Part shown: positions 16,317-25,342 of the stretch, piece by piece
Numbering within the stretch: the stretch's first letter is position 1
Layout of the letters: each line of letters begins with the position of its first letter
NCBI RefSeq assembly: GCF_004103735.1
Contig: NZ_CP035281.1
Location: 2,356,001 to 2,420,000, forward strand
Origin: Aminipila luticellarii
GTDB lineage: Bacteria > Bacillota > Clostridia > Peptostreptococcales > Anaerovoracaceae
Direction of reading: 5' to 3'
DNA length: 64,000 bases
Notes under the pieces: generated by a model
What the model was told of the DNA's origin: nothing
The model's input: the letters and a program-made list of their open reading frames with translations, nothing else
The model's database searches: none
Translations under genes and position numbers: made by a program

Positions 16317-17825
16317 TTATGGTAGATAATTTCTCGGATTTTGCTTCACACCGTTCACCCGCACCTCAAAGTGCAGATGGTTTCCGGTGCTGCGCCCGGT
16401 GGAACCCACCTTGGCAACGGTTTCCCCGGCTTTCACGGTTTGCCCCTCACGGACGAGAATCTCAGAGCAGTGACCGTATAAGGTGACCAGCCCGCCGCCG
16501 TGGTCAATGGTGAGATAATAGCCGTAGCCGGTGCTGCCATAGACTACGGTTTTCACTGTTCCCGCCTGTGCCGCACGGATGGAGGTGCCTTTCGATGCGC
16601 CGAGATCAATACCGGAATGCCCCGCCCACTCGCCGGTGAGCGGGTCCGTCCTGCCGCCGAATTCAGAGGTCACCATGGAGCGCCAGTTCTTACCCAGCGG
16701 AGAAATCAAGCCGGAGGCGGAGGCTTCCGGCGCTTCCGCGTAGGGTCTTGCGTACAGCACCTGCTTGCCGGAATCGAACAAATCCCGGTAGACGACCTGT
16801 CCTTTCGAGGAGGATGCGTCCACCACCTTGCCGTCCCCGGCGTAGATGCCAACGTGGGTAATGTTCATGAAGCGGTCGTTGGGCTTGTGGCTCCAGAACA
16901 CCAAATCTCCGGGAGCAAGGCTGGATTTTGGAATCGTCAGCCCGTTGTCCACGCAGTATTTGCCCTGCGCCGCAGCCGTGCCAGGCAGATTTACCCCCAG
17001 CTTTTTGTACACCCACTGTACAAGATAGCTGCAGTCGGTGTAGCTGCCCTGTCCTCGAAGCTCCTGCGAATACGGGTCTCCAAGGCGGGAAAGCCCCAGC
17101 CGGACAGCCTGTGCACCCGCTTCTCCGACAGGCAAATCGGAATAAAAACCGTCCATCTGATCCGGCGTCCAGTCCTCCCACAGCCCGGAATTGTCATCTT
17201 CCATGGGCGCGCCGGTGCCATATCGGGCGCGGTAATAGATTTCATTGGCGTTGGCCTGATCCTCATAAGTGACGGCTCTGCCGAACAGCGCGCGGATGTT
17301 GTTGTAGACAGCGGGCAGAGAGGTGATGGGTACGGCTACGGTATAGGTTTCTTCCGAGGTGGTGCCGTCGCCGTTCTCCACGGTGCGGGTGCGTTCCTCA
17401 TACGTCACAAAGCAGTCCACATAGCGCCGGTGTTCCAGTCGGGAGGGGGACGCTGCGCCGAAGAACAGAGAATAAAAAATTGCCTTGACCCGGTAATTGT
17501 CAAGGCTGTCGCCGTCCTCCATCTCTGCGTTCACGTTATCGATGGCATTGTCTATGAGGGTGAAGCTCTGGCGCATATCCCCGATGTATTCCCGGTACTC
17601 CGCAGGCATACTCGCCGGAATGACACCGCCGTGAAAGCACAGCTCCACGGCGGTGTTGTTGTGGTTTGTGGTGCCGGAAAGCAAGGAGCAGACCAGCACG
17701 ACGACCAAAATCAGCGGGGACAGGACGGCGGCAATGATCCAGCAGATGGTTTTCCGGGTGCGTTCATCCGAGAGCGCGGTAGCGGCGGCTTTTACAACAG
17801 CTGCGATGGTTGCGGGATCTGCCAT
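16317..17825 (-). CDS. Bifunctional cell-wall hydrolase, NlpC/P60 plus M23 peptidase
   Basis: A 502-residue VirB1-type hydrolase that would open the peptidoglycan for the conjugation channel. One membrane helix lies at about residues 27-50. The NlpC/P60 domain (about 235-360) has the catalytic Cys in YTDCSYLVQWVYKKLG and the His in THVGIYAGDG. The LytM/M23 domain (about 385-502) has HSGIDLG and HLHFEV, giving the H-x3-D and H-x-H zinc ligands. Both active sites appear intact. It starts four bases after the stop of the cyclotransferase gene. Confidence 0.93.
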   Translation of the reverse strand: MADPATIAAVVKAAATALSDERTRKTICWIIAAVLSPLILVVVLVCSLLSGTTNHNNTAVELCFHGGVIPASMPAEYREYIGDMRQSFTLIDNAIDNVNAEMEDGDSLDNYRVKAIFYSLFFGAASPSRLEHRRYVDCFVTYEERTRTVENGDGTTSEETYTVAVPITSLPAVYNNIRALFGRAVTYEDQANANEIYYRARYGTGAPMEDDNSGLWEDWTPDQMDGFYSDLPVGEAGAQAVRLGLSRLGDPYSQELRGQGSYTDCSYLVQWVYKKLGVNLPGTAAAQGKYCVDNGLTIPKSSLAPGDLVFWSHKPNDRFMNITHVGIYAGDGKVVDASSSKGQVVYRDLFDSGKQVLYARPYAEAPEASASGLISPLGKNWRSMVTSEFGGRTDPLTGEWAGHSGIDLGASKGTSIRAAQAGTVKTVVYGSTGYGYYLTIDHGGGLVTLYGHCSEILVREGQTVKAGETVAKVGSTGRSTGNHLHFEVRVNGVKQNPRNYLP

Positions 17826-17829
17826 GCCG

Positions 17830-18333
17830 TCACCACCATTTCAGACCGCCAAAGCCGAATAGACTCTGCTGTTCCGGCTCCGGCTCACTTGCCATGAGCT
17901 GCTCGGTATAGTCCACCGCCTGCTCCAGAACAGCGGTGTCAAAGCCCGCGGTTTTGTAGCCCTCACGGATGGTGTTGTAGTAATAGTCCGAGGGATACCC
18001 CAAGCGATGCCCCGGCGTCATCACATAGACCATGGCGGACACCGACTGTCCATCCAGTGGCAGTTCCATCAGTTCCTTGTCATAGAACCGGGGAAAGCCC
18101 TCATAAACATCCAGCGCCGCTTCATCCTTCGGCGTGATCTTCCACAGCAAAACAGGGACGGAGGAACCCTCGCAGGGCTCAATGGTGGCAACGGCTCCGT
18201 TTCGGCCGCCCCGGAACACAAGGGCATAATCCTTGATTTCGGATGCCCCCACCACCTTGGCGGATGGGCACCGGTGCGCCATCTGCGGCAGATTAAGATT
18301 GCTGCCATAGGCGATATACAGTTTGCTTTTCAT
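17830..18333 (-). CDS. Gamma-glutamylcyclotransferase-family protein
   Basis: A 167-residue GGCT/AIG2-like protein. It has the substrate-loop YIAYGSNLN near the start, a central LDVYEGFPRFYDKE with the catalytic-type Glu, and the usual beta-barrel length. Family enzymes release gamma-glutamyl groups as 5-oxoproline. It is paired with an amidoligase immediately upstream, a combination known from comparative work on peptide-modifying systems of mobile elements. The C-terminal EQQSLFGFGG resembles a sliding-clamp binding motif. Substrate unknown. Confidence 0.85.
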   Translation of the reverse strand: MKSKLYIAYGSNLNLPQMAHRCPSAKVVGASEIKDYALVFRGGRNGAVATIEPCEGSSVPVLLWKITPKDEAALDVYEGFPRFYDKELMELPLDGQSVSAMVYVMTPGHRLGYPSDYYYNTIREGYKTAGFDTAVLEQAVDYTEQLMASEPEPEQQSLFGFGGLKWW

Positions 18334-18345
18334 ACGTTCTCCCTT

Positions 18346-19383
18346 CTACATGGACATAGTAAAAGCGGGGGACTGCTCGTCCTCCGCTTCCATAATAGGT
18401 TCCGGCACCGCTTCTTCCGGGGGAGCCTGTGTCTGCTGACGCTCCGCCTCCCGCTTCTGACGCAGCCGTTCCTTTTGCCTTTGGGCCTGTGCCGGGTCTT
18501 TCCACGCGATGCAGCCCTCCAGATGATCCAGCAGATGCTTACGGGCGGTTTTAAACTCGTCCCCGATCATACCGAGGCGCAGAAGCCAAACACGGAAAGT
18601 ATATTTTTCATTGCTGGACTGTGTTTTCGTAGGACTTGCCGACCGCTGGTTGAGCGCCTGCGCGGTCATGGCAAGACAGAACTGGATGTACGCCTTGATT
18701 TTTCCGGCGTGCAGCTCTCCGTTGAACGCCCGGAATTCCACCGTACCCTTTTGGAACACACTGTGCAGATTCAGGCAGTGGTAGCGGCTATGGTGGTAAT
18801 GCTCCCGGCTGCCGTCCCCGCCGTTATACCAGAGGCTTTTCAGCCGGTCGAGGGTGGCGGGCTTCTGCCGGTTGAGCCGCTCTAAAAAAGCGGGGTCAAT
18901 CTTCTGGCAGTAGTGGCTTTCCCTCCCACGCGAGACCTTCAGCGCCTTGTAAATCATATCCTCCTTGGCCGCCATGATGTTGACCAGATTACGGAGGTGG
19001 GGTGCGTCAAAGGGCGCGGCATTGATATGAATGTGGATGCCACAGGAGGAATTCACAAACGCACCGGCCTCCCGGAGCCTGCGGATCAGCTCCTGCACCG
19101 TTTCGATATCCCCGTACTGGCAGATGGGGCTGACCAGCTCCACGCTGTAGTTCCGGTCGGCGCTGACCTTCCTGCGGCCCTCCTTCCGCTGGCAGTCCAG
19201 ACTGCCGTCGCTCATGACCTTCCATTTGCGGCCGGTGGTATCCCTTGCGAAATAGGTGTCATAGAAGCTGCCCTCATATTCTTTTGTGGTGCCGAAATAT
19301 TCGGCAATGACCTCGGCAGCGCGGCTTCTGGTAAGCCCGGTCATTTCAATTTCAATCCCGAAATCCTGACCCTGTATCTCCAT
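18346..19383 (-). CDS. Amidoligase-family enzyme
   Basis: A 345-residue member of the amidoligase (COOH-NH2 ligase) family. It has FGIEIEMTGL with the metal-binding acidic pair, SDGSLDC, YSVELVSPI, the CGIHIHINAAPF histidine cluster and KGTVEFRAFNGEL. The fold is related to glutamine synthetase and joins a carboxyl to an amine using ATP. The cyclotransferase next to it may undo or trim gamma-glutamyl links, and the wall hydrolase follows, so a wall or protein tag is possible. The end EQSPAFTMSM is a shared Met-X-Met tail. Confidence 0.88.
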   Translation of the reverse strand: MEIQGQDFGIEIEMTGLTRSRAAEVIAEYFGTTKEYEGSFYDTYFARDTTGRKWKVMSDGSLDCQRKEGRRKVSADRNYSVELVSPICQYGDIETVQELIRRLREAGAFVNSSCGIHIHINAAPFDAPHLRNLVNIMAAKEDMIYKALKVSRGRESHYCQKIDPAFLERLNRQKPATLDRLKSLWYNGGDGSREHYHHSRYHCLNLHSVFQKGTVEFRAFNGELHAGKIKAYIQFCLAMTAQALNQRSASPTKTQSSNEKYTFRVWLLRLGMIGDEFKTARKHLLDHLEGCIAWKDPAQAQRQKERLRQKREAERQQTQAPPEEAVPEPIMEAEDEQSPAFTMSM

Positions 19384-19396
19384 TTACTCACCGCCT

Positions 19397-19876
19397 TTAC
19401 CATATCCTGTGCTGCAGGGTCAGGTCTTTTTCCTGAGACAGCCCCGCCAGCTCCGCCGCAGAGTTGATGAAGCCGCACAGCCGTTCCCTGCGCCAGGTAT
19501 CAATGAGATACCGCCCGCATTCCTCGTTGAGCGCATTGATTTTCAGCACCGTATCCCGCACACACTCTGAAACGGCGGCGGGATCACCCTGCGCCAAGGT
19601 GAGGTCGTCAATGTAGTCATCCAGAATCTGCCCCATGACAGACACATCCTCCGGGGTATAGTGGTAGCTCCCGGCGTAGGGATCGGGGTATTCCTTGCCA
19701 TCCATGCAGCACCGGAGCTGCTCCAAAATGGCGGGGCGCTCGTCGCAATCCGCTTTCTGGTATTTCTCCATAAACGCTAAAAGATCCGCCTCCCGATTGG
19801 GTGTGTAGCGGATGAAGGACAGCATATCTTCGAGGAGTCCTGATTTGTTTTCTTTCTGCTGTTGCAGTCTGTTCAT
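19397..19876 (-). CDS. Uncharacterised ICE protein between VirB4 and amidoligase
   Basis: A 159-residue soluble, helical protein that I do not recognise. Start at 19876 after AAGGAG. It has MLSFIRYTPNREADLLAFME, a central YHYTPEDVSVMGQILDDYID and a C-terminal helix with LIDTWRRERLCGF. No signal peptide or membrane segment. It is co-oriented and tightly packed between virB4 and the amidoligase, so it is probably expressed with the transfer genes. Confidence 0.7.
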   Translation of the reverse strand: MNRLQQQKENKSGLLEDMLSFIRYTPNREADLLAFMEKYQKADCDERPAILEQLRCCMDGKEYPDPYAGSYHYTPEDVSVMGQILDDYIDDLTLAQGDPAAVSECVRDTVLKINALNEECGRYLIDTWRRERLCGFINSAAELAGLSQEKDLTLQHRIW

Positions 19877-19895
19877 GATTTTTCTCCTTTCCATG

Positions 19896-21728
19896 TTATC
19901 TGCCGCCCGCCGTTCCGAACAATTTCTCCTTATATGCCGGAGCGTGAACCGCGAGGTTATACCGCTCAATGCCGCATTTGTAGAGGCAGACACCGCGCTG
20001 GGGAAAGCGGATCAGGTTGTATTCGCTTTCTTCCAGCTGGAGGGAGTCGATATAGAACCGCTTGTCGATGTTGCCTGCGTTGAACAGAAACGCATGAGAC
20101 GGAATGGAAAACAGCGGCTTGGTCAATTCGCGGATGTGCTCAATATTGAAGTCCTCCAAGTTCTGTGACGAAAGAATAACCGCCGATTCCTTCTTGCGCA
20201 CACGCTTCATGAAATTGCGGATGTATTCAATGGCTGTCAGGTTCGTGAGGAACAGATACAACTCGTCAATGGAGGCGGCGGTGTTCCCCTCGGTCAGAAG
20301 CTTGTCGCTCATGAAGGACAGAACATTGAACAGCAGGGCGTTTTTCACGTTCCGACTGGCCTGGAGCAAGCCTTTTACTCCGAACACAATAAAGCGGTCG
20401 GAGGTTACGTTGGTGTGGCCGTTGAAAAACTGACTTTCCGCGCCCATGCACATGGAGTGAAGCCCCAGCAGGATTTCCTGCAAAAGCTCCGGCGGGTAGA
20501 GCTGGTATTTGGTTTTGTCGTAGCCCTTGTACTCGGCTTCAATCAGGGCATAGAGGTCGGACAAAATGGGGTAGTCCGTGGCGGCAAGGCTCTTGAAATC
20601 GGTGCGGTCGCTGATTCCGAACTGTTCGTACAGCTTGCCCAGCATGATTTCAATGGCGTCAATGTGGCGGTCGGAAAAATCTTTGTAGCACCGGAAGAAA
20701 TCCTTGAGAAAGCTGATGTGCTGACTGAGCTTGGTGGACTGGCGGAACGCCTGGGGCGCGTCGGTGTCCTCCGGGCTGCCGCCCTCGTCCCATGTTTTCG
20801 GCTCCAGCGGGTTGATCCGGTACCGGCCCGACATGAGATCAATGAAACAGCCGCCGAGGTTTTCCGCCAGCTCCACATATTCGTGCTCTGGATCAAGGCA
20901 CAGAACCGACTTGCCCGATTCGAGGATATTGCAGAGAATGAGCTTTAACAGGTAGCTCTTGCCTTGGCCGGAGTTACCGAGTATCAGGACATTGGCGTTG
21001 GTTTTGTCATCGTCGCGCTTGTCAAAATCCGCAATGATATTGGAGCCGAACTTATCCCTGCCGAGGTAAAAGCCGTGAGGGTCGGTCTTACCGCTGTAGT
21101 TGAAAGGATAGAGGTTTGCCACGGAGCTTGCGGGCAGCACCCGTTCAAACTGGCTGGCGAACACATTCCAGCCAGCGGGGCCTACGGCGAGAAAACCCTC
21201 CCGCTGGCGCAGCATGAGCCGGTCCACATTGAGCTTGGAGCGCACCAGCTCGGTGAGCACATCGGTCTGGAGCAGCTTCAGCGCATCGGAATCGTGAGCG
21301 GTCAGCTCGATAAAAACAGCGCAGTGCAGAAGCGGCTCCCGATTCCGGTGCATGGAGGAGACCAGCGTCACTACATCCTGCAGATTGCTTTCGGCGGTGA
21401 CGGTCTGCTGGAGATCGTTGGTACTGCTCTTATCCATGCGATTTTTGTTGGCGGCATTGTGGATGATCTTCTTTTCCTCGGCCGCCGTTACCTGACGGGT
21501 GTAGATGCGCAGGGTCACGCCGTCCTTTTCTCCGAGGTGGCGCAGGATGGCCTGTTCCTCGGTAGCTGTGGGATATTCCCGCAGCACCCACACACAGCGG
21601 TAGGTGTTGCCGCATATGAAGTGGTCGGTGTTGAATTTGATGATGCCCGGAGCGATCATGTCAAGGAAATCCTTGATTTTTGCATCCTCCTGCGGCACTG
21701 ATTTTTCTCTTTTTCTGTTTTTACTCAC
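19896..21728 (-). CDS. virB4: VirB4-family conjugation ATPase
   Basis: A 610-residue ATPase that energises assembly of the conjugation channel. Walker A GNSGQGKS lies near residue 252, and the Walker B region reads ASIDELYLFL, with RKKESAVILSSQN as the sensor strand and a final FLFNAGNIDKRFY. Sequence before residue 200 is the VirB4 N-terminal domain. It starts inside the end of the upstream gene (overlap of 8 bases), showing coupling. Length matches TrsE/VirB4 of Gram-positive ICEs. Confidence 0.95.
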   Translation of the reverse strand: MSKNRKREKSVPQEDAKIKDFLDMIAPGIIKFNTDHFICGNTYRCVWVLREYPTATEEQAILRHLGEKDGVTLRIYTRQVTAAEEKKIIHNAANKNRMDKSSTNDLQQTVTAESNLQDVVTLVSSMHRNREPLLHCAVFIELTAHDSDALKLLQTDVLTELVRSKLNVDRLMLRQREGFLAVGPAGWNVFASQFERVLPASSVANLYPFNYSGKTDPHGFYLGRDKFGSNIIADFDKRDDDKTNANVLILGNSGQGKSYLLKLILCNILESGKSVLCLDPEHEYVELAENLGGCFIDLMSGRYRINPLEPKTWDEGGSPEDTDAPQAFRQSTKLSQHISFLKDFFRCYKDFSDRHIDAIEIMLGKLYEQFGISDRTDFKSLAATDYPILSDLYALIEAEYKGYDKTKYQLYPPELLQEILLGLHSMCMGAESQFFNGHTNVTSDRFIVFGVKGLLQASRNVKNALLFNVLSFMSDKLLTEGNTAASIDELYLFLTNLTAIEYIRNFMKRVRKKESAVILSSQNLEDFNIEHIRELTKPLFSIPSHAFLFNAGNIDKRFYIDSLQLEESEYNLIRFPQRGVCLYKCGIERYNLAVHAPAYKEKLFGTAGGR

Positions 21729-22308
21729 CGAAAATCACCCACCTTTCTCCGTCATAATCCTCGTATTGTTCCGTTGTGACATTCTGCTCATAATAGACAC
21801 CCAGCAGGCGCTTGATGTCCGATTCACCCGCCTTGCGCACCGTGAAGCCCTGATCCTTAAGGCTCTTTTCGATGCGGGAGAGGTAGGGCTGAACATCGCG
21901 TTCCTTTTCATTTCTCAGCCGGATGATGATTAGAAATTCCCTTGCCGTTGCCATCTGCACCTGCATACGGTCAAGGGCGGTCTGATCCTGTGCCAGCAGT
22001 TTTCGGATGACAGGATTCTGCTCGGCATCCATTCTTGCTTTGAGATAACTCTTATTGTCCTCGAAGTTTTCCCGGCTGTTCAGGCACAGCATTTCAATTT
22101 CAGCAATGCCCTTGAGAACATTCATAAGAGCGTAGATTCTTGCCCCCACGCTGCTCTCAGACAAAACACTGATATTGGTCGGTTTAATCATAAAAAACAC
22201 CAGCTCACCGTGGGGCGTTACAAGGCTGTGGGCGGTGATGCCATCAATGCCCATGAGCTGGCGGGTGGAGGCTTTTTCTCTGGCCTCCTGTTTCTTTTTT
22301 CTGTTCAT
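21721..22308 (-). CDS. Conjugation protein between VirB3-like and VirB4, function unknown
   Basis: A 195-residue protein. Start at 22308 (second ATG) with GGAGG eight bases upstream; the nearer ATG is too close to the site. It has a basic front (RKKKQEAREK), a GIDGITAHSLVTPHGELVFF segment and a C-terminal QPYLSRIEKSLKDQGFTVRK. Proteins of this kind lie between PrgI and VirB4 in Tn1549-like elements, and the strands resemble the start of VirB4, so it may be a split VirB4 N-terminal module. No catalytic motif is visible. Confidence 0.75.
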   Translation of the reverse strand: MNRKKKQEAREKASTRQLMGIDGITAHSLVTPHGELVFFMIKPTNISVLSESSVGARIYALMNVLKGIAEIEMLCLNSRENFEDNKSYLKARMDAEQNPVIRKLLAQDQTALDRMQVQMATAREFLIIIRLRNEKERDVQPYLSRIEKSLKDQGFTVRKAGESDIKRLLGVYYEQNVTTEQYEDYDGERWVIFGE

Positions 22309-22310
22309 AT

Positions 22311-22568
22311 TCATCCCCTCCATTCGTAGGTCTGCTGCTTGCCAAAGAAGAAAGCGACGGCGTAGCGGATAAAGTCAAGGATGCTCACATCCTCGAAGCG
22401 GATGGATAAAAAGGCATAGACCGCCGTCAGAACAATGGGCGGCAGCCAGCCCAGCCGGGAGAGGGCAAAGACAGAAATCAGGCATTCGATGCCGATGATT
22501 CCGATGTCCCGCAGATCCCACAGCCACAGGGTCGCCTTTGATTTTAAGTTGTCGGGGTAGATGTACAT
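22311..22568 (-). CDS. PrgI/VirB3-like membrane protein
   Basis: An 85-residue inner-membrane protein with two hydrophobic segments (IGIIGIECLISVFALS and PPIVLTAVYAFLSI) and the short soluble ends expected for VirB3/PrgI. These proteins sit beside VirB4 and are needed for channel assembly. It overlaps the end of the methyltransferase gene by 25 bases and ends two bases before the next start. Confidence 0.8.
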   Translation of the reverse strand: MYIYPDNLKSKATLWLWDLRDIGIIGIECLISVFALSRLGWLPPIVLTAVYAFLSIRFEDVSILDFIRYAVAFFFGKQQTYEWRG

Positions 22569-24940
22569 CGGGGTGATCCCTCCTGTTCCTCATAGATTTT
22601 TCGTAAAAAATAAGCGATGCCTCGGAGGACAAAGTCCACGCAGGGTATCGCCACACTATTTCCAAGAGCTTTATACCGGGCGCTGTCAGATGCCCCCGGA
22701 ATTAGCGTCCAGCCATCGGGAAAACCTTGGAGCCGTTCACATTCCAGAGGGGTAAGCCTGCGGATGAGGTTGCGCCTTTCCACAATGCATTTGTTCTGAC
22801 TGACATACTGGCTGCCGATGCCTTTCTCATCTCCACGGCAAAGCGCGCCCACCACCTCTTGGTATGGCTCACACACTGCGTGCCGGTCGCTGGTTGTAAT
22901 GGTGTAGCTGATGTCCGGCTGACAGCCGAGGCCGTTGCCGCCGTTTTCCGGCTCCCGGTCGATGGTGTTTCCGGCAATGCAGATGGTTTCCTGCAAAATA
23001 GCAATGCCGCCTTGGTTCTTGCTGGGATCGGGGCTGGTTGTGTCAATGGTTCTGGCAACCTCCGTTTCCCGGCATCCCGAATGGGGATTTGCTGATTTCA
23101 TGCTGTTGGATTCCTTGGAATCCAGCGAAAAGGCAACGGCACTGCCCACCAGCGGAACATTATTGCCGCCTGTTCCCATCCGGGCGGACATGGTGGGCGC
23201 TACTGCATGGGGGCCGGTGTAGCGGCTGTCAATGCCGTGATTTTCAAATAATACCGGCTGATTATTGCCACTCATCCCGGCACTTGCCGTAATGGTCGGG
23301 CAGATGCCCTCGCCAATTTCAGCGCCGCCCTGCTGGGTCGCCATGACCAGCGGCTGATTGTTCCCGCCCTGCCCGAAGCCTGCGGATACTGTCTGCGACA
23401 CATCCACCGGTCCGGTAAAGCGGGAATCTTGTGCGTGGTTGTCAAACACCAGCGGCTGGTGTCCATGCTCCTGTGCGCGGAGGGTGCCGGTGATATCCTC
23501 GGTACAGTGCATCTGACTGCCGCCCTGATCGTTGAGGCACAGTACCGATGGGGCCGTGCCGGTTTTAATGGTGGGTGAGCACTCCGCCTGATAGCCGATT
23601 CCTCTCGCATCGGCGCTGGCATTTCCGCAGAAGCCCGCGGTAAGCACACAGGGATAGCCCTGTCCGGCCTGCCCACCGCCGCCGGTAATAGAGGTGTGTA
23701 CCTCCGGTGAGAGAAAGCAGTCGCCGTCACCCTTGCTGACAACGCCTGCCGCAAACAGAAGCCCTGCCGGGTTTCTTCCCCCGCCGCCGTCCGCACCGGC
23801 AAGAGTCGGCGCCACACCCTCCGGCGTGAACACACGGCTTTGCTGGGTATCCCAGCCGTTCAGACAGTTTGGCTGAGATACAAGGGGAGGATGCCCGCCC
23901 ATACCGGCGCGCAGCGTGGACGCCACATCCTCGGTGACATCCATCCGTTCGCCGCCCTGATCGTTTAAGCACAACAGCGGTTCTGCCACAAAGGTCTGCT
24001 GTTTCATCCCCGGCTGAGCCTGTACTGCCCCTGCAATATCGTGCAAATCCCGCACTTCATCACGTTGGTTGGCGGCGAAAGCAATGGGTATTCTTTCTTC
24101 TGTCTGAATATATCCGTGCCCACCGCCTTCACCACTATAGAGGGCGGGCCATGTTCCGGTTTCTTCAAAAATGCGGCGGCTCTGTACATCCCATGGGGTC
24201 AGGCAAGCCCCGCCTGTATCATCAGTGCGTCCCTGAGCTGGGGCGGCAGCTCCTTGCCGCGGGCCTCCGCTCTGCGCAATATCCCCAAACAGGCTGTCTT
24301 GCTTAAATAGTATTTCGGGTGCGGTCGTGCCTCCAAAATCTGCGACAAGGAAGATGCGACGGCGGCGCTGGGCGACTCCCCAGAATTGAGCGTCCATGAC
24401 TCTCCAAGCCAGGCTGAATTCATTTCCCAAAAGGACAGCCCCAGCAGATTCCCAGCGCCCGGACTCAGGTCGAGGCACATCACAGGCACTGTACTTAATG
24501 CGGACGATCTCCTCAATGACCGCCCGGAAGTCCTCCCCCTCTGCGGAGCTGAAGGCTCCGGGGACATTCTCCCAAACGAGGTATCGAGGTCGAACAAGGT
24601 GAGCTGGTACGTTTCGTTGCTCATCGGATTTTCTCATCTCCTTCGCAATGCGTGTCTGCTCCATAAACAGGCCGGAACGCTCACCCGCCAAGCCCCGGCG
24701 CTGGCCAGCGACCGATAAATCTTGACACGGGCTGCCGCCGCAAATGACGTCCACAGGCGGCAATTTCGCTCCGTCCAGCTTTGTAATATCCCCGACATGG
24801 AGCATTTCGGGGAATCGGATTTTCGTCACTTCAATGGGAAAGGCTTCGATTTCACTGGCCCATACGGGAGTGATACCGTTGCGGATAGCCGCCAATGGAA
24901 AACCTCCGATCCCATCGAAGAGGCTCCCCATCGTCATCAT
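22544..24940 (-). CDS. C5-cytosine DNA methyltransferase with large repeat insertion
   Basis: A 798-residue cytosine-5 methyltransferase. Conserved motifs are intact: SLFDGIGGFPLA (motif I), GGSPCQDLS with catalytic Cys72 (motif IV), WENVPGAF (motif VI), AQRRRRIFLVADF (motif VIII), and near the end LTPLECERLQGFPDGW and ALGNSVAIPCV (motifs IX-X). Between motif VIII and IX about 480 residues replace the usual target-recognition domain of 80-200. Roughly residues 285-700 are about ten irregular units of 30-45 residues with the theme TGP..V..T.SA..G.GGNN.PLV and twice CLNDQGG. It may protect the element from restriction. No restriction enzyme is adjacent. Confidence 0.92.
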   Translation of the reverse strand: MMTMGSLFDGIGGFPLAAIRNGITPVWASEIEAFPIEVTKIRFPEMLHVGDITKLDGAKLPPVDVICGGSPCQDLSVAGQRRGLAGERSGLFMEQTRIAKEMRKSDEQRNVPAHLVRPRYLVWENVPGAFSSAEGEDFRAVIEEIVRIKYSACDVPRPESGRWESAGAVLLGNEFSLAWRVMDAQFWGVAQRRRRIFLVADFGGTTAPEILFKQDSLFGDIAQSGGPRQGAAAPAQGRTDDTGGACLTPWDVQSRRIFEETGTWPALYSGEGGGHGYIQTEERIPIAFAANQRDEVRDLHDIAGAVQAQPGMKQQTFVAEPLLCLNDQGGERMDVTEDVASTLRAGMGGHPPLVSQPNCLNGWDTQQSRVFTPEGVAPTLAGADGGGGRNPAGLLFAAGVVSKGDGDCFLSPEVHTSITGGGGQAGQGYPCVLTAGFCGNASADARGIGYQAECSPTIKTGTAPSVLCLNDQGGSQMHCTEDITGTLRAQEHGHQPLVFDNHAQDSRFTGPVDVSQTVSAGFGQGGNNQPLVMATQQGGAEIGEGICPTITASAGMSGNNQPVLFENHGIDSRYTGPHAVAPTMSARMGTGGNNVPLVGSAVAFSLDSKESNSMKSANPHSGCRETEVARTIDTTSPDPSKNQGGIAILQETICIAGNTIDREPENGGNGLGCQPDISYTITTSDRHAVCEPYQEVVGALCRGDEKGIGSQYVSQNKCIVERRNLIRRLTPLECERLQGFPDGWTLIPGASDSARYKALGNSVAIPCVDFVLRGIAYFLRKIYEEQEGSPRCTSTPTT

Positions 24941-25323
24941 CAGGCCATCCTCATCGCCTGCTGGGGAGCTTCGGCCGGTTCGGTGCCTTTGGCTCTGCCG
25001 ATGGCAAAGCCGTTTTCCTGTTCCATCACCCGGCGAACCGGGATTCCGATTCTGACCGCTTCCTCGATTTCAAGGTGCATTCCATAGGAGATGCGGTCGC
25101 CGTAGCACCACAACTCGTCACAGCGGGGCAGCATGGCAAGTCCCATATCCAGACCCGCCTGACGCTCCTGCGGATTGGAATCATCAAGGAGCTGCGGATA
25201 TAACAGATGGGGCGCAAAAAAAGCGTGCCCCTCGTTCATCACATGGCGGCACGCTTTCCTGGCAAATGCGGTGTTCTGTTCGATGTCCCCGGCATAAGGG
25301 GACGCCACATAGATTAATTTCAT
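24940..25323 (-). CDS. DUF4406-family nucleoside deoxyribosyltransferase-like protein
   Basis: A 127-residue protein with the fold of nucleoside 2-deoxyribosyltransferases and related families (MKLIYVASPYAGDIEQNTAF, HAFFAPHLLYPQ, CDELWCYGDRISYGMHLEIE). The acidic residues at the last motif match the catalytic Glu region. The actual substrate is unknown; relatives on mobile elements may modify nucleotides. Its TGA overlaps the methyltransferase ATG. The tail ends QQAMRMA, one of the Met-X-Met tails. Confidence 0.8.
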   Translation of the reverse strand: MKLIYVASPYAGDIEQNTAFARKACRHVMNEGHAFFAPHLLYPQLLDDSNPQERQAGLDMGLAMLPRCDELWCYGDRISYGMHLEIEEAVRIGIPVRRVMEQENGFAIGRAKGTEPAEAPQQAMRMA

Positions 25324-25342
25324 AGGCTTTTCCTTTCTGTGC

